Assembly (NCBI GenBank): GCA_021846275.1
Contig: JAJZBZ010000003.1
Location: 1-64,000, forward strand
Length of the DNA stretch: 64,000 nucleotides
Source: Acidobacteriota bacterium
GTDB taxonomy: Bacteria; Acidobacteriota; Terriglobia; Terriglobales; Acidobacteriaceae
Direction of reading: 5' to 3'
Shown: positions 60,932-64,000 of the stretch, one piece after another
Layout of the letters: every line of letters starts with the position of its first letter
Position numbering within the stretch: the first letter of the stretch is position 1
The notes under the pieces: generated by a model
Databases searched by the model: none
What the model saw: only the letters and a program-made list of their open reading frames with translations
Told to the model about the DNA's origin: nothing
Made by a program: the position numbers and the translations under genes

Positions 60932-61030
60932 TATGAATCAATAGCTTGAATGAGGTTTTTGCGGGTTACTGGTTTGCTATTAACCCGGTTACCCCCCAGG
61001 GGGGGGTGGTATTAATTTTCTTGCCAACAG
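60932..61030 (-). repeat. GC-rich structured intergenic element, copy 2
   Basis: In inverted orientation this repeats positions 1-95 almost base for base, with a CCCCCCCC-T-GGGGGG hairpin (8 C here against 7), the TAACCGGGTTA palindrome and GTAACCCG. GGGTTA and TAACCC can also pair across it, so two folds compete. The function is unknown. No gene is present in 60612-61339. Confidence 0.75.
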
Positions 61031-61137
61031 AAATCTGGCTGAATGGTTACTGAGTAGTAATTCTTCGGCCAGTCCTGACGGCTGCGTTCCGGCGCAGGTC
61101 CGGTGTTGGAATTGCAGTATGGCACAGATGCCAATAA

Positions 61138-61338
61138 TTGCATGGCATTGCATGCGGCAGCCGCGCGCTTTGCGCGCCACGGACGGTTGTGGCCGCTTCC
61201 GTTGGTCGCGGGCTTGCTGTGGCTGAGGCTGAAAGCAAAAGCAAAAGCAGATTCCCTGCGGGAATGACAACAAGTAGGGCAAGAGTGGAGCTGGCATCTG
61301 ACGGCTGACGGCTGATCCCTGACGACTGACCCCTGACG
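61138..61338 (+). repeat. Complete modular intergenic repeat before msrQ 3' end
   Basis: GCATTGCATGCGGCAGCC, the GCGCGC-TTT-GCGCGC hairpin, TTCCGTTGGTCGCGGGC, AAGCAGATTCCCTGCGGGAA, and four CTGACG-type direct repeats at the end. It extends up to the msrQ stop codon at 61340. Confidence 0.8.
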
Positions 61339-61339
61339 A

Positions 61340-61954
61340 CTATGGCGTGGCTTTGCGGCGATGGTGGTTGCGCCAGGCGAGAAGCGGGCGCGCGGCGAAG
61401 AGCGCGGCCATGAGGAGGGTGATGCCGAGCGGGGTGAGGACGCCGGTTTTGACCTGCCACCAGTAGTGGAGCAGGCCGAGGGTGATGCTGAGGTAGACGA
61501 GCTTGTGGAGCAGATTCCAGCGGCGGCCGCCGAGGCGGCGGATCCAGCCGGTGGTGGAGGTGATGGCAAGAGGAACGAGCAGGAGCCAGGCGGCGATGCC
61601 GAGGGTGATGAACGGTCGCTTGAGGATGTCGGTGAGCATGGTGTGGGGGTCGAAGTAGGAGTAGAGGCCGATGTAGGCGAAGAGGTGAAGCGAGGCGTAA
61701 AAGAAGGCGAAGAGGCCGAGCAGGCGGCGAAAGCGGATGAGCCAGGCGAGGCGCGGGATGAGCTGGCGAACGGGCGAGATGGCGAGCGAAATGACCAGCA
61801 GGCGCAGGGCGGCGAGGCCGGTCATGAAGGTGATGGTGCGTGTGGGGTCGGGGCCGAGCTGATTGGTGACGGCTCCGTAGACAAGCCGCGCGACGGGCAC
61901 GAGACAGGCCGCCCAGGTGAGGGTTTTGAGCAGGACGAGCGTGGATTTTTTCAT
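61340..61954 (-). CDS. msrQ: Heme-binding membrane subunit MsrQ of methionine sulfoxide reductase
   Basis: MsrQ (YedZ) passes electrons from the quinone pool to MsrP, which repairs oxidised methionines in periplasmic proteins. The 204-residue protein has six predicted helices of the ferric-reductase-like fold. Heme-ligand His residues are visible in Y-A-S-L-H-L-F-A-Y and N-L-L-H-K-L-V-Y, with a further L-L-H-Y-W-W. It starts 24 nt after msrP, so the two form an operon. Confidence 0.93.
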   Translation of the reverse strand: MKKSTLVLLKTLTWAACLVPVARLVYGAVTNQLGPDPTRTITFMTGLAALRLLVISLAISPVRQLIPRLAWLIRFRRLLGLFAFFYASLHLFAYIGLYSYFDPHTMLTDILKRPFITLGIAAWLLLVPLAITSTTGWIRRLGGRRWNLLHKLVYLSITLGLLHYWWQVKTGVLTPLGITLLMAALFAARPLLAWRNHHRRKATP

Positions 61955-61978
61955 GGTCGTGATGGGCGCGTTCGGGGG

Positions 61979-62989
61979 CTAGAAGTTGCGGCGCAGGTCC
62001 ATGCCCTGGTACATGGAGGCGACGAAATCGCCGTAGCCGTTGTACATGAGGGTTTCACGGCGCTGGGCGTAAAAGGGAAGGCCGATGCGGCGCTCGGTTT
62101 TCTGGCTCCAGCGGGGGTGATCGACGTTGGGGTTGACGTTGGCGTAGAAGCCGTATTCGTTGGGAGCCATGTCGTTCCAGGTGGTGGGCGGCTGTTTGGA
62201 GAGGAATTTGACGGCGACGATGGATTTGGCGGATTTGAAGCCGTACTTCCAGGGCAGGGCGATGCGGACGGGCGCGCCGTTCTGGTTGGGCAGGATGTCG
62301 CCGTAGAGGCCGACGGTGAGCAGGGTGAGGGGGTTCATGGCCTCGTCCATGCGCAGGCCCTCGGAGTAGGGCCAGTCGATGTAGCTTTCCGACCACCACT
62401 TGTCCACTTTCTTGTTGAAGTAGCTGTAGAACTGGACGTATTTGGCGGTGCTGAGCGGCTGGCACTGCTTGATGAATTCAGAAAAGGAGTACCCGACCCA
62501 GGGAATGACCATGCTCCAGGCCTCGACGCAGCGGTGACGATAAGTACGGTCTTCGAGGGCGTGCATTTTGAGAATGGCATCGATGTCGATGGTTTTTTCC
62601 TGCTGCACAAGACCAGAGACGTGGATGGACCAGGGACGAGTGGGCAGTCCACCGGCGTTGTGGGCGGGGTCGCTTTTGCTGACGCCGAACTCGTAGAAGT
62701 TGTTGAAGGTGGTCACATCCTGGTAGCTGGTGAGCTGTTCGCCGTGAGTGCTGAGCGGGCTGGGGATGGTCTGGAGCTTGCCGGCGGCGTGGACGGCGAG
62801 GCCGGGATCAAGGAGGGACTGGACCGAGTGCGCGCCGAGGGCGGCTGCGCCCGCCGTGACGGCAGCGCGAGTGAGGAAGCTGCGGCGAGTGCGCTGCTCA
62901 GCAAAGAAACGCTCGTATTCCTGGCGCGGAGTGATCTCGCTGGAGGGAATGTCGGAGCCGTCGAGAGAGTTGGGTTTGCGCAGCAGCAT
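61979..62989 (-). CDS. msrP: Molybdopterin-dependent methionine sulfoxide reductase MsrP
   Basis: MsrP (YedY) is the periplasmic catalytic subunit that reduces free and protein-bound methionine sulfoxide. The 336-residue protein carries a Tat signal (T-R-R-S-F-L-T-R-A-A), and the Mo-ligand Cys lies in R-H-R-C-V-E-A-W-S-M. The sulfite-oxidase-fold pterin-binding text R-P-W-S-I-H-V-S-G-L and G-A-P-V-R-I-A-L-P-W-K-Y-G-F-K follows. GAGG precedes ATG 62989 at short spacing. It is the first gene of the msrPQ operon. Confidence 0.95.
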   Translation of the reverse strand: MLLRKPNSLDGSDIPSSEITPRQEYERFFAEQRTRRSFLTRAAVTAGAAALGAHSVQSLLDPGLAVHAAGKLQTIPSPLSTHGEQLTSYQDVTTFNNFYEFGVSKSDPAHNAGGLPTRPWSIHVSGLVQQEKTIDIDAILKMHALEDRTYRHRCVEAWSMVIPWVGYSFSEFIKQCQPLSTAKYVQFYSYFNKKVDKWWSESYIDWPYSEGLRMDEAMNPLTLLTVGLYGDILPNQNGAPVRIALPWKYGFKSAKSIVAVKFLSKQPPTTWNDMAPNEYGFYANVNPNVDHPRWSQKTERRIGLPFYAQRRETLMYNGYGDFVASMYQGMDLRRNF

Positions 62990-63125
62990 CGGTGACCTCG
63001 GAGAAGACGGATTCAGGCGCGACAGCCGGTGAGCCGGAACGCCTGTTGATAAGAGTACGTTTGAGATGGAAAGGGCACAAGGCACGGGAAAAGATTTTTT
63101 ACTCGCGAGTTGAGTCGATCAAAAG

Positions 63126-63393
63126 GGCATTGCATGCAGCGGACGCGCGCTTTGCGCGCCACGGACTTTTGTTACCGCTCCCGCTGGTCGCGGGCTGGCG
63201 TTTGCTGAGGCCGACGGGAACAGCAAAAACAAAGACAGAAGCAGATTCCCTTCGGGAATGACAACAAAAATACAACAGCAAGAGCAACGGCAAAAGCAAA
63301 GGCAAAGGCTTTACTGACGACTGACGGCTGACGGCTGACGACTCGGAAGCAGATTCCCTGCGGGAATGAGAACCAGGAAGCAAGAGCAATGGC
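63126..63393 (+). repeat. Complete modular intergenic repeat upstream of msrP
   Basis: All modules are present: GCATTGCATGCAGCGGAC, GCGCGC-TTT-GCGCGC, GGTCGCGGGCTGGCG, AAGCAGATTCCCTTCGGGAA, the CAAGAGCAACGGCAAAAGC stretch, and a run of CTGACGACTGACGGCTGACG followed by a second AAGCAGATTCCCT. It fills the spacer between msrP and glnA; 62990-63125 shows no other feature. Confidence 0.8.
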
Positions 63394-63425
63394 AAAAACA
63401 GAGGACGCAGCAGTTAGCTGCGTCC
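63394..63425 (-). terminator. Terminator of the glutamine synthetase gene
   Basis: On the minus strand GGACGCAGC (63425-63417) pairs with GCTGCGTCC (63411-63403) around a five-base loop, followed by TCTGTTTTT. It lies 40 nt after the stop codon. Confidence 0.88.
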
Positions 63426-63464
63426 TGTGTGGTTTTGCCCGGTGCTGGCGTGGACTGGGGCTGA

Positions 63465-64000
63465 TTAGAACTGCGTCCAGAGGGCCTGGTTGTAGACCTC
63501 GTGGTGGTACTGCACCTCGGAGCCTTTGACGAAGGTTCCGAGCGCGCGCGGCGAGCGGTCGGCTGCCGTGCGCTTAAGGTCCACGAAGCGGCTCTGCACA
63601 TCGGAGCCGAGGATCTCGGCGATCCACTTCGACTTGGAGAAATCCTCAATCGCCGAGTAGATGTTGTCCGGCAGGTAACGCTGAGCCTGGCGCAGGTTCT
63701 TGATCTTCGAGACCGAGCCGTCGATGCCGGTTTTGAAGAGCGAGTAGAGCGCGAGATACGGATTGGCATCCGGGCCGACCGAGCGGACCTCGACGCGCAT
63801 GGACTTCGAGTTGCCGATGGGGATGCGCACCATGGAGCCGCGATCCGTGGCCGAGGCCTTGATCTGGTTTGGGGCTTCAAAGTGAGGATCGAGGCGGCGA
63901 TAGGCGTTGACGCTGGAGTTGAGCACGAGGCAGATGTCCAGCGCGTGGGTCAGGATGCGGTCCACGAAATCCCATCCGGCGGTGGAGAGCTGTTCCTGGC
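63465..64000 (-). CDS. Glutamine synthetase, C-terminal part (cut by window edge)
   Basis: About 178 C-terminal residues of a type I glutamine synthetase-like enzyme; the 5' end lies past the right edge. Visible segments are W-D-F-V-D-R-I-L-T-H, the ATP/substrate-site text R-G-S-M-V-R-I-P, V-E-V-R-S-V-G-P-D-A-N-P-Y-L-A and the C-terminal helix F-S-K-S-K-W-I-A-E-I-L-G-S. R-S-V-G-P-D-A-N-P-Y-L takes the place of the usual E-F-R-F-P-D-P-S-A-N-P-Y-L, so it may be one of the diverged GS-I or GS-like paralogues. The adenylylation-loop Tyr found in E. coli GlnA is not in the visible part. A clear terminator follows. Confidence 0.85.
   Translation of the reverse strand, partial: QEQLSTAGWDFVDRILTHALDICLVLNSSVNAYRRLDPHFEAPNQIKASATDRGSMVRIPIGNSKSMRVEVRSVGPDANPYLALYSLFKTGIDGSVSKIKNLRQAQRYLPDNIYSAIEDFSKSKWIAEILGSDVQSRFVDLKRTAADRSPRALGTFVKGSEVQYHHEVYNQALWTQF

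Noticed and set aside
1-61030. 61-kb integrative element bounded by inverted repeats
   Set aside because: The interior is housekeeping (ruvA, mnmE, tyrS, lpxC, ribosomal proteins, acnA) with no integrase or att sites. The bounding sequence looks like a dispersed element.
61361-62995. Long plus-strand frame opposite msrQ and msrP
   Set aside because: Its Gly/Glu/Val-rich translation is the shadow of two well-supported genes.
1-64000. tRNA, rRNA or tmRNA genes
   Set aside because: No cloverleaf with a CCA-type end or conserved rRNA sequence was noticed on either strand by eye. A tRNAscan or Rfam run would be needed to exclude them fully.

Overview
The window looks like a chromosomal segment of an acidobacterium (class Terriglobia / family Acidobacteriaceae). 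The evidence is high G+C, a Gram-negative envelope (LpxC, ADP-heptose synthesis, heptosyltransferase), a 1,327-residue Oar-like TonB-dependent receptor with an N-terminal carboxypeptidase-regulatory domain, Ig-like proteins with an internal membrane segment, a HpnI-type glycosyltransferase, and an elongation factor P with Asn at the loop tip. The lineage is an inference from protein families; no rRNA or tRNA gene was seen.

Layout. 1-622: structured and tandem intergenic repeats. 0.6-19.7 kb: methyltransferase, Ig-like exported protein, ruvA, DUF2461, HU, mnmE, M14 peptidase, a degenerate S41 protease, a bifunctional PBP, then a minus-strand run (ygfZ-like, DUF1844, MBL-fold hydrolase, ribF), a HExxH metallopeptidase and a small cysteine phosphatase. 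19.7-20.5 kb: a decayed MobF relaxase fragment cut by a 109-bp MITE-like insertion. 20.5-28.7 kb: PpiD-like foldase, WcaF-like acetyltransferase, lpxC, a Tat-exported lactonase, tyrS and a membrane acyltransferase. 28.7-33.7 kb: a compact LPS-core block (hldE, gmhA, gmhB, hldD, GT9) that encodes the whole route from sedoheptulose-7-P to ADP-L-glycero-D-manno-heptose plus a transferase. 33.8-42.9 kb: purEK, acnA, two MFS transporters, rpmB, rplU-rpmA. 43.3-52.3 kb: TonB-dependent receptor, TPR protein, ECF sigma with an overlapping partner gene, small membrane and exported proteins, apt, acyP. 52.3-60.6 kb: a possible 19-codon Cys-rich leader ORF followed by strong RNA stems, GH3 glucosidase, efp, prolyl oligopeptidase, HpnI-like glycosyltransferase and a Rieske oxygenase. 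60.6-64 kb: repeats, msrP-msrQ, and the 3' part of a glutamine synthetase that runs off the right edge.

Three window-scale patterns are not explained by the gene list. (1) The + strand is C-rich left of about 24.4 kb and G-rich right of about 25.2 kb, whichever strand the genes lie on. (2) A modular intergenic repeat family recurs at eight clear loci, and its orientation follows that skew. (3) Several genes have a -10-like hexamer exactly 6 nt (sometimes 7-10 nt) before the start codon and no Shine-Dalgarno, which suggests leaderless transcripts. Operon links supported by overlapping stop/start codons are MBL-fold hydrolase to ribF, gmhA to hldE, purE to purK, and sigma factor to putative anti-sigma.
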